A stretch of DNA of 5,990 nt, from contig JAGOIS010000096.1 of NCBI GenBank assembly GCA_017995495.1, positions 1 through 5,990 on the forward strand, read 5' to 3'. This DNA is from Candidatus Cloacimonadota bacterium (lineage in GTDB: Bacteria; Cloacimonadota; Cloacimonadia; Cloacimonadales; Cloacimonadaceae). Shown piece after piece: positions 1-5,352 of the stretch; position 1 is the first letter of the stretch, and each line of letters opens with the position of its first letter. A program made the position numbers and the translations under genes. The notes beneath the pieces are model-generated. The model had not been told where the DNA came from. It saw only the letters and a program-made list of their open reading frames with translations, and did no database searches.

Positions 1-1
1 G

Positions 2-1321
2 TACAGCTATGACCTCAGCGCCTATGCGGGGCAAAATATCCGTCTGGCCATCCAGTGCGTTTCCAACGACGCCTGGGCCTTCCTGGTCGATGACGTGAGC
101 GTAGGGGCTGTTCCCACCACCAAGGAAAGCTTCGCCTCCGAACCCCAGTCCGGCGATAATGCCCGCGCCACAGGAATCCCCGCTCCGGCGCCCAAAACGG
201 TGAAACAGGACTCCCGCGACCTGCTGGGCTACAAGGTCTATCGCGACGGCGCCCTTGTCAGCACGATCAACGATGTAGCCACCCTGTCCTTCGAAGACCA
301 TGACGTGACCGTAGGAACCTACAATTACACCGTCACCGCGGTCTACACCGCCGGCGAATCCGATCCGGCCGGACCTGTCACCGCCACCATCCATCCTCCT
401 CTCGATCCGCCCGCGGAACTCAAGATCGAAGTGGATACAAATGACGTAACCCTGAGCTGGAAAGCGCCGGGGGGTGGCACTGAGCAGTTCAATGACGGCT
501 TTGAGGCCTACTCCGACTTCGCGCTGACCTTCGCTCCCTGGATCACGGTGGATGTGGACCAGAGCGTCACTTATGGCATGGAAGACGTGGAATGGCCAAA
601 TTCCGGCGTGCACCAAGCTTACATCATCTTCAACCCCAGCGCCACCACACCGCCTGTCACAGCCCAAACCCACAGCGGTAGCAAGATGGCGGCCTGCCTG
701 GCAGCGGTTCTACCGCCCGATGGAACAGGACCCAACAACGACTGGCTGATCTCGCCGCAGGTGACCCCTGTGGCTGGAGATTTTCTCAGTTTCTTTGCCA
801 AATCCCACAATTCCCAATATGGTTTGGAGCGCTTCAATGTGGGCGTCTCCATCGGCGGGACCGATCCCGCTGACTTCACCATCATCAACGGCGCCAACTA
901 CATTCAGGCTCCGGTGGCCTGGACACAATACAATTACGATCTCACCGCCTATGCCGGACAGGAGATCCGTTTTGCCATCCAGTGCGTTTCCAACAACGCC
1001 TTCATCTTCTTCGTGGATGATGTGAGCGTCGGCGCGATCCCAGTTGCCAAGGAATCACCCGCCCCCGTGGCGCAAACCCTCGCCAGGGCGCGCGTGATGG
1101 GAGTACCGGGTCCTGCGGAAGGGATCGTTGGAAAATCCGGTCGAGCGTTAACCGGCTTCAAAATCTATCGCGACGGAACCTTGATCAGCACTATCACCGA
1201 TCCCCTGACGACCACCTTCAAAGACATGGACCGCCCCAACGGAACCTACATCTATGGCGTTACCGCGGTCTACGACGAGGGTGAATCTGTGCCCGTAACT
1301 GACACCGTTACAGTGTACTAC
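2..1321 (+). repeat. Intragenic direct repeat, 927-bp (309-codon) period
   Basis: The segment from 2 to about 400 recurs from 929 to about 1321 in exact codon register. The two copies show the same offset of 927 at the anchor-J tail (2 against 929), at an identical 21-nt stretch (47-67 against 974-994) and at the FN3 strand C motif (221 against 1148). The 41-residue linker has the same length in both copies (SVGAVPTTKES against SVGAIPVAKES) although its sequence has diverged. This indicates module duplication inside the gene. Further copies may lie upstream of the window. Confidence 0.85.
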
Positions 1322-1630
1322 GTGGCCAATGACGACCCCGGCATCCCCGCCCTGGTCACCGAACTCCAGGGTAATTATCCCAACCCCTTCAACCCCAGCA
1401 CCACGATCCGCTACAGCGTGAAGGAAACATCCCCTGTAAGCATCGGGATCTACAACGTGAAAGGCCAGCTGGTGAAGACCCTGGTAAACGAGGAAAAGAC
1501 CAGCGGCAACCATTATGCTGTCTGGAACGGACTCGACAACAACAACCAGCCTGCCTCCAGCGGAGTCTATTTCTACAAGATGCGGGCCGGAACCTACAGC
1601 AGCACCAAAAAGATGATCATGATGAAGTAA
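2..1630 (+). CDS. Modular secreted surface protein with type IX sorting domain (5' partial)
   Basis: The frame is open from the window edge (first full codon at 2) to TAA at 1628-1630, giving 542 visible residues. The N-terminus lies outside, and the GTG at 95 is an internal valine, not a start. Visible order: tail of a choice-of-anchor J / cleaved-adhesin domain (residues 1-35, ending VDDVSVG); linker (36-73); fibronectin III strands C-G (74-133, GYKVYRDG and YTVTAVY); FN3 strands A-B (134-156, ending VTLSWKAP); a complete choice-of-anchor J domain (163-344, with NDWLISP and FFVDDVSVG); linker; FN3 strands C-G (383-440); and a type IX / FlgD-like C-terminal domain (455-542, NYPNPFNPSTTI, SSGVYFYKM, end KKMIMMK). 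In this family the last domain directs export across the outer membrane. The modules suggest adhesion or polymer binding at the cell surface, but no catalytic domain is visible and the ligand is unknown. The family assignment is firm and the role is inferred. Confidence 0.9.
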   Translation, partial: YSYDLSAYAGQNIRLAIQCVSNDAWAFLVDDVSVGAVPTTKESFASEPQSGDNARATGIPAPAPKTVKQDSRDLLGYKVYRDGALVSTINDVATLSFEDHDVTVGTYNYTVTAVYTAGESDPAGPVTATIHPPLDPPAELKIEVDTNDVTLSWKAPGGGTEQFNDGFEAYSDFALTFAPWITVDVDQSVTYGMEDVEWPNSGVHQAYIIFNPSATTPPVTAQTHSGSKMAACLAAVLPPDGTGPNNDWLISPQVTPVAGDFLSFFAKSHNSQYGLERFNVGVSIGGTDPADFTIINGANYIQAPVAWTQYNYDLTAYAGQEIRFAIQCVSNNAFIFFVDDVSVGAIPVAKESPAPVAQTLARARVMGVPGPAEGIVGKSGRALTGFKIYRDGTLISTITDPLTTTFKDMDRPNGTYIYGVTAVYDEGESVPVTDTVTVYYVANDDPGIPALVTELQGNYPNPFNPSTTIRYSVKETSPVSIGIYNVKGQLVKTLVNEEKTSGNHYAVWNGLDNNNQPASSGVYFYKMRAGTYSSTKKMIMMK

Positions 1631-1655
1631 CATCCTGACCAACTTGCCGATACAG

Positions 1656-1688
1656 CCCCGGGACGCGCAAAAGTTCCGGGGTTTTTTT
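1656..1688 (+). terminator. Intrinsic terminator of the surface-protein gene
   Basis: A 9-bp GC-rich stem (CCCCGGGAC at 1656-1664 with GTTCCGGGG at 1673-1681, one G-T wobble) has an 8-nt loop and is followed directly by seven T residues (1682-1688). It begins 25 nt after the TAA stop. This is a textbook Rho-independent terminator for plus-strand transcription. It should insulate the surface-protein gene from the convergent fab-rnc operon. Confidence 0.93.
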
Positions 1689-1724
1689 CACGCGGCTCTC
1701 TTTCAAATTGAGTGGGTTGGAGTT

Positions 1725-1909
1725 CCGTCATCCCCGCGCCGTCATCTCAGCGAAGGTTGGGATTCTGATCTTCGTTATCCCGGCATATTCGGACCACGTA
1801 GCGCATGATGCCAATCATGCGGGGGGCCAGGACGCAGCATTGGAATGCTGCGCTACGACTGGCGTAACACGCTCAAGAACTGGATGCCAGCCTGCGCTGG
1901 CATGACGGC
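1725..1909. repeat. Compound inverted-repeat element (REP/MITE-like, non-coding)
   Basis: The outer ends are inverted: GCCGTCAT at 1738-1745 pairs with ATGACGGC at 1902-1909, and a second CCGTCAT lies at 1725-1731. Inside are three perfect hairpins: 1802-1809 with 1814-1821 (8 bp), 1833-1841 with 1844-1852 (9 bp, 2-nt centre) and 1884-1891 with 1896-1903 (8 bp). A longer-range 9-bp pairing, CGTAGCGCA (1797-1805) with TGCGCTACG (1849-1857), overlaps the first two and would form an alternative structure. The halves 1797-1821 and 1833-1857 resemble each other as inverted copies. The layout matches dispersed intergenic repeats with GTCAT/ATGAC ends found in many bacterial genomes. Membership of a multicopy family is inferred, because only one copy is visible here. 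Confidence 0.65.
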
Positions 1910-1974
1910 TGTAAGCCCACCATAAATGAACTTGAGCCTAAAAGAAGAGCCATTTTCCCCAGCCTCCCTCCCAT

Positions 1975-2047
1975 GATCAATACGGAATAAATACGGAATC
2001 AATACGGATTTCATCCGTATTGATTCCGTATTTATTCCGTATTGATC
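1975..2047. repeat. Perfect 35-bp inverted repeat with 3-nt loop, built of 11-bp units
   Basis: The left arm 1975-2009 is the exact reverse complement of the right arm 2013-2047, with only TTC (2010-2012) between them. Each arm is itself a tandem array: AATACGGAATA at 1979-1989, AATACGGAATC at 1990-2000 and AATACGGAT at 2001-2009, mirrored in the other arm. The outer ends are GATC. The element starts 27 nt beyond the rnc stop codon. Transcribed from either side it would form a long uninterrupted RNA duplex. It is AT-rich and has no T tract immediately after it on the minus strand, so it is not a canonical intrinsic terminator, although it may still stall transcription or protect the 3' end. 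Confidence 0.93.
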
Positions 2048-2074
2048 GCGGGGGCGAACCGGGATTCGGAAGAA

Positions 2075-2842
2075 TCAAATCCCAAGTTTTTGGCAGGCGG
2101 CGCGGGCGGCTTCCTGCTGGGCCTGTTTTTTGGTGTTTCCCTTGCCGCGTCCGAGCAGGTCGTTTTTCTGGCGGGCTTCCACCACAAAGGTTTTGTTGTG
2201 TTCCGGACCTTCCTCGGCGATGGTTACGTAGCGGGGTGGTTCCTCACTGTGGGATTGCAGATGTTCCTGCAGGATGCTCTTGTAGTTCACCAGCTCGTTG
2301 CGGGTGACGGTGGTCTCGTAGTCCGTGAGGATCTGGGTTTTGATGAAGCGGGTGGCGGAAGCGATCCCGCTGTCCAGATAGATGGCGCAGATCAGGGCTT
2401 CCACTGTGTCGCTGAGGATGGAGGGTTTTTTGGCGCCGCCGGACTGCTGTTCCTCAGGGCTGAGCAGCAGATGTTTGCCCAGATCCAGAGTGTTGGCTTT
2501 GAGGGTGAGGTAGGTTTCGGAAACTATCTTGGACTTGAGTTTGCTGAGTTTTCCCTCCTGAGCGTCGGGGTGGCGGGCAAACAGCTCTTTGGAGACGATG
2601 AAGCCGAGGATGGAATCGCCCAGAAACTCCATCCGTTCAAAGGGAGAGGGTGTTTTGTGGTCGCCAAAATTGCGGCGCAGATAGCTCTTGTGGGTGAGCG
2701 CGGCCTTGAGTAGGGTGAGGTCGTGAAAGTTGTATCCGATCTTTTTTTGCAGTTGGGCCAGGCTCTTTTCCCACTTGGGATATTGCTCTGATATCTTTTT
2801 GCCGTTGAAATACTCAACGATCTTGCCAATGATCTTGTTCAA
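2075..2842 (-). CDS. rnc: Ribonuclease III
   Basis: This 255-residue double-strand-specific endoribonuclease cuts structured rRNA precursors, mRNAs and antisense duplexes in the cytoplasm. The N-terminal catalytic domain carries the signature ERMEFLGDSILG (69-80). All acidic positions known from E. coli RNase III are present: E69, E72 and D76 in the signature, and D145 and E148 in SDTVEAL. A C-terminal double-stranded-RNA-binding domain spans about 183-255 (NYKSILQEHLQ; GRGKGNTKKQAQQEAA). The protein has about 25 more N-terminal residues than the 226-residue E. coli enzyme. The start is TTG: an in-frame TGA lies 15 nt upstream, no other start occurs before M71 inside the active-site motif, and GAGG sits 5 nt upstream. 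It is last in the cluster, 63 nt after fabF, and probably shares its transcript. A perfect 35-bp hairpin lies just beyond the stop. Confidence 0.96.
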   Translation of the reverse strand: MNKIIGKIVEYFNGKKISEQYPKWEKSLAQLQKKIGYNFHDLTLLKAALTHKSYLRRNFGDHKTPSPFERMEFLGDSILGFIVSKELFARHPDAQEGKLSKLKSKIVSETYLTLKANTLDLGKHLLLSPEEQQSGGAKKPSILSDTVEALICAIYLDSGIASATRFIKTQILTDYETTVTRNELVNYKSILQEHLQSHSEEPPRYVTIAEEGPEHNKTFVVEARQKNDLLGRGKGNTKKQAQQEAARAACQKLGI

Positions 2843-2847
2843 TCTTG

Positions 2848-2851
2848 CCTC
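2848..2851 (-). promoter_or_regulatory. Ribosome binding site that sets the TTG start of rnc
   Basis: On the minus strand GAGG stands 5 nt before the TTG at 2842-2840, which is good spacing for initiation. The reading frame is closed by TGA 15 nt upstream of the TTG, so this site and the TTG are the only consistent start for a full-length RNase III. Confidence 0.7.
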
Positions 2852-2905
2852 AGTTCATCCAGACTGGCATTTCCCACCATCTTGCCCCAAACCGGGTTGA
2901 GGGGC

Positions 2906-4144
2906 TCAGACGTATCTTCTGACCACGATGGCGGAGTTGTGTCCACCGAAGCCGAGGGAATTGGAAAGGGCGTTCGTGACCTCGAATTTTTGCGCGGTGA
3001 GGGGCACGTAATCCAGGTCGCAATCCGGGTCCGGATCGGTCAGGTTGATGGTGGGATGCAGGATCCCGGTCTCGATGGTCTTCACGCAGACGATGGCCTC
3101 GATCCCGGCGGCGGCGCCCAGCATGTGTCCGACCATGGATTTGGTGGAATTGATCTTCAGTTTATAGGCATGATCGCCGAAACAGCTTTTCAGGGAGATT
3201 GTTTCGCCCTTGTCGTTGAGCGGAGTGGAGGTGCCGTGGGAGTTCACATATTGGATGTCCGAGGGTTGCAGGCCGGCGTCAGAAATGGCTCCCCGCATGG
3301 CATCCGCGCTGCCGGAGCCGTCTTCCAGGGGCGCGGTGATGTGGTGGGCGTCGTCGGTGGCGGCGTAGCCGACCAATTCCGCGTAGATCCTGGCCCCGCG
3401 GGCCTTGGCGTGTTCCAATTCCTCCAGCACCAGAAAAGCGGCGCCTTCGCTCATCACAAAGCCGTCCCGCCCTATGTCAAAGGGCCTGGAAGCTCCTTTG
3501 GGATCGTCGTTGCGGGTGGACAGCGCTCTCAGGGCGCAGAATCCGCCCATGCCCAGGGAGGTTACGCCCGCCTCGGCGCCGCCGCTGATGATGATGTCGG
3601 CGTCGCCATACTGGATGGTGCGGAAGGCTGTTCCGATGGCGTGATTGGCGCTGGCGCAGGCGCTGGTGATGCTGAAATTGGGGCCTTTGAAACCATGTTC
3701 GATGGCAATGTGGGCGGCCGCGATGTTGGAGATCATTTTGGGGATAAAGAACGGGCTGATGCGGCGTGGGCCGTGCACATGGCTTTTAATGGTCTCTTCC
3801 TCAAAGGTGTAGATGCCGCCGATGCCGACTCCGGTGATCACACCCACGCGCTTGCCGTTCTGCACGGCGGGGTCGATGCCGGCGTCCCGGATCGCTTCCC
3901 GCGCCGCCACCAGGGCGTAGTGGGTGTAGGCGTCCATTTTACGGGCTTCCTTCGGGTCAAAATGCTCATCCGCCTTGAAATCCTTGATCTGGGCGGCGAT
4001 CTTCACGCTCAGCGCGGAGGTGTCAAAACTGGTGATCGTGTCCACGCCGGAAACTCCGTTGACCAGGCTGTTCCATGTTTCCGCCAGGTTGTTTCCCACC
4101 GGGGTCAGAGCACCCATGCCGGTGATTACCACGCGTTTTTTCAT
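2906..4144 (-). CDS. fabF: 3-oxoacyl-[acyl-carrier-protein] synthase II (KAS II)
   Basis: This is the elongating condensing enzyme of type II fatty acid synthesis. It joins malonyl-ACP to an acyl-enzyme with loss of CO2. It has 412 residues, against 413 in E. coli FabF, and a thiolase fold. The nucleophile C163 lies in SACASANHA. The decarboxylation histidines are H303 (NSHGTSTP) and H340 (GHMLGAAAG), with K335 in STKSMVGH, so the triad is Cys-His-His as in KAS I/II rather than the Cys-His-Asn of FabH. I108, which matches the chain-length position in E. coli FabF, and the gating loop GFGG (398-401) are both present. The ATG start is preceded by GAGGA 7 nt upstream. The gene lies 139 nt after acpP, beyond a hairpin that may attenuate transcription. 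The long plus-strand open frame opposite it is a shadow. A chain-length-factor or polyketide role is unlikely, because the active site is intact and the neighbours are primary fab genes. Confidence 0.97.
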   Translation of the reverse strand: MKKRVVITGMGALTPVGNNLAETWNSLVNGVSGVDTITSFDTSALSVKIAAQIKDFKADEHFDPKEARKMDAYTHYALVAAREAIRDAGIDPAVQNGKRVGVITGVGIGGIYTFEEETIKSHVHGPRRISPFFIPKMISNIAAAHIAIEHGFKGPNFSITSACASANHAIGTAFRTIQYGDADIIISGGAEAGVTSLGMGGFCALRALSTRNDDPKGASRPFDIGRDGFVMSEGAAFLVLEELEHAKARGARIYAELVGYAATDDAHHITAPLEDGSGSADAMRGAISDAGLQPSDIQYVNSHGTSTPLNDKGETISLKSCFGDHAYKLKINSTKSMVGHMLGAAAGIEAIVCVKTIETGILHPTINLTDPDPDCDLDYVPLTAQKFEVTNALSNSLGFGGHNSAIVVRRYV

Positions 4145-4220
4145 ATCTGCTTCCTCATGTTCCAGTTATGCCCGGACCAAAAAATCCCGATCCTGCCGGC
4201 ATGGTTAGAAGTTTTGGGAT

Positions 4221-4269
4221 AAAAAAGGGTGGAATCAATCCTGATAACATAAGCTATCAGGATTGATTC
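4221..4269 (-). terminator. Internal terminator or attenuator between acpP and fabF
   Basis: A perfect 15-bp inverted repeat (4232-4246 with 4255-4269, 8-nt loop) lies just after the acpP stop codon. On the minus strand it is followed by CACCC and six T residues (4226-4221). The stem is AT-rich, with 5 GC pairs of 15, and the T run is 5 nt from its base, so termination is probably partial. I see no convincing promoter between this point and fabF, so fabF and rnc most likely depend on read-through. Confidence 0.65.
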
Positions 4270-4283
4270 GCTTGGTTTTGGTT

Positions 4284-4517
4284 TTAAGCCAGCTTTTCCT
4301 TGAGGTAGTCGATGGCTTGTCCGACAGTGCGGAGCTTGTCCTGATCTTCATCAGGGATGTTGATCGAGAATTCTTCTTCAAATGCCATCACCAGTTCCAC
4401 TGTGTCCAGGGAATCGGCGCGCAGGTCTTCGATGAAGTTGGCGGAGGGAACGATCTGAGATTCTTCCACACCGAGTTTGTCCATCACGATCTGTTTGACT
4501 TTGGCTTCAATATCCAT
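4284..4517 (-). CDS. acpP: Acyl carrier protein
   Basis: This 77-residue acidic four-helix carrier holds growing acyl chains as thioesters on 4'-phosphopantetheine, added by holo-ACP synthase in the cytoplasm. The attachment serine is S36 in ADSLD, followed by the recognition helix [13 protein letters not shown], which docks with FabD, FabG and FabF. The length is typical (E. coli AcpP has 78 residues including Met). The residue three before the serine is Arg (DLRADSLD), where E. coli has Gly. The ATG is preceded by a strong AGGAGG (4527-4522) 4 nt away, the best ribosome site in the cluster, which fits the high abundance expected of ACP. It lies between fabG (64 nt upstream) and fabF, with a terminator-like hairpin directly after its stop. 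Confidence 0.97.
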   Translation of the reverse strand: MDIEAKVKQIVMDKLGVEESQIVPSANFIEDLRADSLDTVELVMAFEEEFSINIPDEDQDKLRTVGQAIDYLKEKLA

Positions 4518-4520
4518 TAT

Positions 4521-4527
4521 TCCTCCT
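4521..4527 (-). promoter_or_regulatory. Strong Shine-Dalgarno site of acpP
   Basis: The minus strand reads AGGAGGA here, ending 3 nt before the acpP ATG. It is a much closer match to the anti-Shine-Dalgarno sequence than the sites before fabG or rnc, and is consistent with high translation of the carrier protein. Confidence 0.75.
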
Positions 4528-4581
4528 ATGTTTATTGAAGTTGGGGTATCTCTATATTGAATGGTTTCCCGTTCAACGCGT

Positions 4582-5340
4582 TTAGTGCATGGTCAGGCCG
4601 CCGTCGATGGCGATGGTCTGGCCGGTGATGTAGGAGCTGTCATCAGCCGCGAGAAACAGGCAGAGCCTGGCCACATCGGCCGGGGTGCCCATTTTCTGCA
4701 GGGGGATGGCTTTGGCATAGGCGGCCACCACATCCTCGGGGAGGGTGGCGGTCATTTCTGTTTCTATGAAACCGGGGGCGATGGCGTTTACCCTCACGCC
4801 CCGGGAGGCAAATTCTTTGGCGCAGCTTTTGGTGAAGGCGATGATGCCGCCCTTGGAAGCGGCGTAATTGGCCTGGCCGGCATTGCCCATCATGCCGATC
4901 ACGCTGGCAATGTTGATGATCGAGCCGCTCCGCGCCTTCATCATGTGTTTGAAAACCTTTTGGGTGCAGATGAAGGTGCCGGTGAGATTGATCTTAAGCA
5001 CCAGGTCCCACTCCTCCTGCTTCATGCGCAGGAGCAGATTGTCGCGGGTGACGCCGGCATTGTTCACCAGGCAGTCGATCCCGCCACGCTTTTCCACGAT
5101 CGAGGCAAAAACAGCCTCCATGGCCTCGCCCTGAGTGACGTCACCCACTTCGCCGGAAGCGGAAAATCCTCGCTGGGCAAGGCTTTGGACAGCTTTGTCC
5201 ACGCTTTCCCGGGCCAGGTCGACGATCACCACGTGAGCGGCCTGGGCGGCAAAGGCTTCGGCTATGGCGAAACCTATTCCGCGGGCCGCGCCAGTGATAG
5301 CCACCGTCTTGCCTTGAATGTTATATTTTGCTGTATCCAT
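4582..5340 (-). CDS. fabG: 3-oxoacyl-[acyl-carrier-protein] reductase
   Basis: This 252-residue classical short-chain dehydrogenase reduces 3-ketoacyl-ACP to (R)-3-hydroxyacyl-ACP, the first reductive step of each elongation cycle. The Rossmann glycine motif is TGAARGIG (16-23). NNAG lies at 93-96. The catalytic tetrad is N118, S146, Y159 and K163 (YAASK). The PG motif at 189-190 and the C-terminal IDGGLTMH match FabG. The second beta strand ends in Asp (VIVD, D41), a position usually tied to NAD(H) rather than NADP(H) binding in this superfamily. The protein has a few extra N-terminal residues compared with E. coli FabG (244). It starts 12 nt after the fabD stop with only a weak ribosome site, which suggests translational coupling to fabD. 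Its place between fabD and acpP supports FabG over other reductases of the family. Confidence 0.95.
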   Translation of the reverse strand: MDTAKYNIQGKTVAITGAARGIGFAIAEAFAAQAAHVVIVDLARESVDKAVQSLAQRGFSASGEVGDVTQGEAMEAVFASIVEKRGGIDCLVNNAGVTRDNLLLRMKQEEWDLVLKINLTGTFICTQKVFKHMMKARSGSIINIASVIGMMGNAGQANYAASKGGIIAFTKSCAKEFASRGVRVNAIAPGFIETEMTATLPEDVVAAYAKAIPLQKMGTPADVARLCLFLAADDSSYITGQTIAIDGGLTMH

Positions 5341-5352
5341 ATCTTACATCTA

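Larger units (their letters stand above)
1689..2074. other. Gene-free convergent intergenic spacer rich in inverted repeats
   Basis: This spacer lies between the terminator of the plus-strand surface-protein gene and the stop codon of minus-strand rnc. It holds a compound inverted repeat (about 1725-1909) and a long perfect palindrome (1975-2047), each described separately. Between them (1910-1974), and in 1689-1724, I see no motif. The only open frame of note (1708-1905, 65 codons) translates the repeat itself, is rich in Cys, Ala and Thr, and looks spurious. No promoter is needed here, because both flanking genes point inward. Confidence 0.7.

Noticed and set aside
1148..1642. 164-codon open frame on the minus strand inside the surface-protein gene
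   Set aside because: It is a shadow of the FN3 and sorting-domain region. The plus-strand frame has recognisable domains and a terminator.
1708..1905. 65-codon open frame in the intergenic spacer
   Set aside because: It coincides with the compound inverted repeat. Products ending in CQPALA-like strings are typical of translated dispersed repeats, and no ribosome site precedes it.
1975..2047. Palindrome as an intrinsic terminator of rnc or as a CRISPR-like array
   Set aside because: There is no T tract after it on the minus strand and the stem is AT-rich. The 11-bp units abut without spacers, so it is not a CRISPR array.
2041..2080. Segment on the minus strand resembling a tRNA T arm (GGTTCG near CGAATCCC)
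   Set aside because: The order of elements does not match a T loop, there is no acceptor, D or anticodon arm, and the region overlaps the end of rnc.
2042..2713. 223-codon open frame on the plus strand opposite rnc, starting inside the palindrome
   Set aside because: It overlaps the conserved RNase III gene in antisense and is rich in Gly, Phe and Val with no family features. I saw no convincing ribosome site before its start.
2882..4222. 446-codon open frame on the plus strand opposite fabF
   Set aside because: It is an antisense shadow of an unambiguous fabF with all catalytic residues. Its Gly/Val/Asp/His-rich product resembles no family, and such shadows are common in GC-rich genes.
4549..4576. 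Possible promoter for acpP (TTGAAC and TATAGA on the minus strand)
   Set aside because: The spacing between the two hexamers is 14 nt rather than about 17, and no better pair is visible. The operon context makes a separate promoter possible but unsupported.
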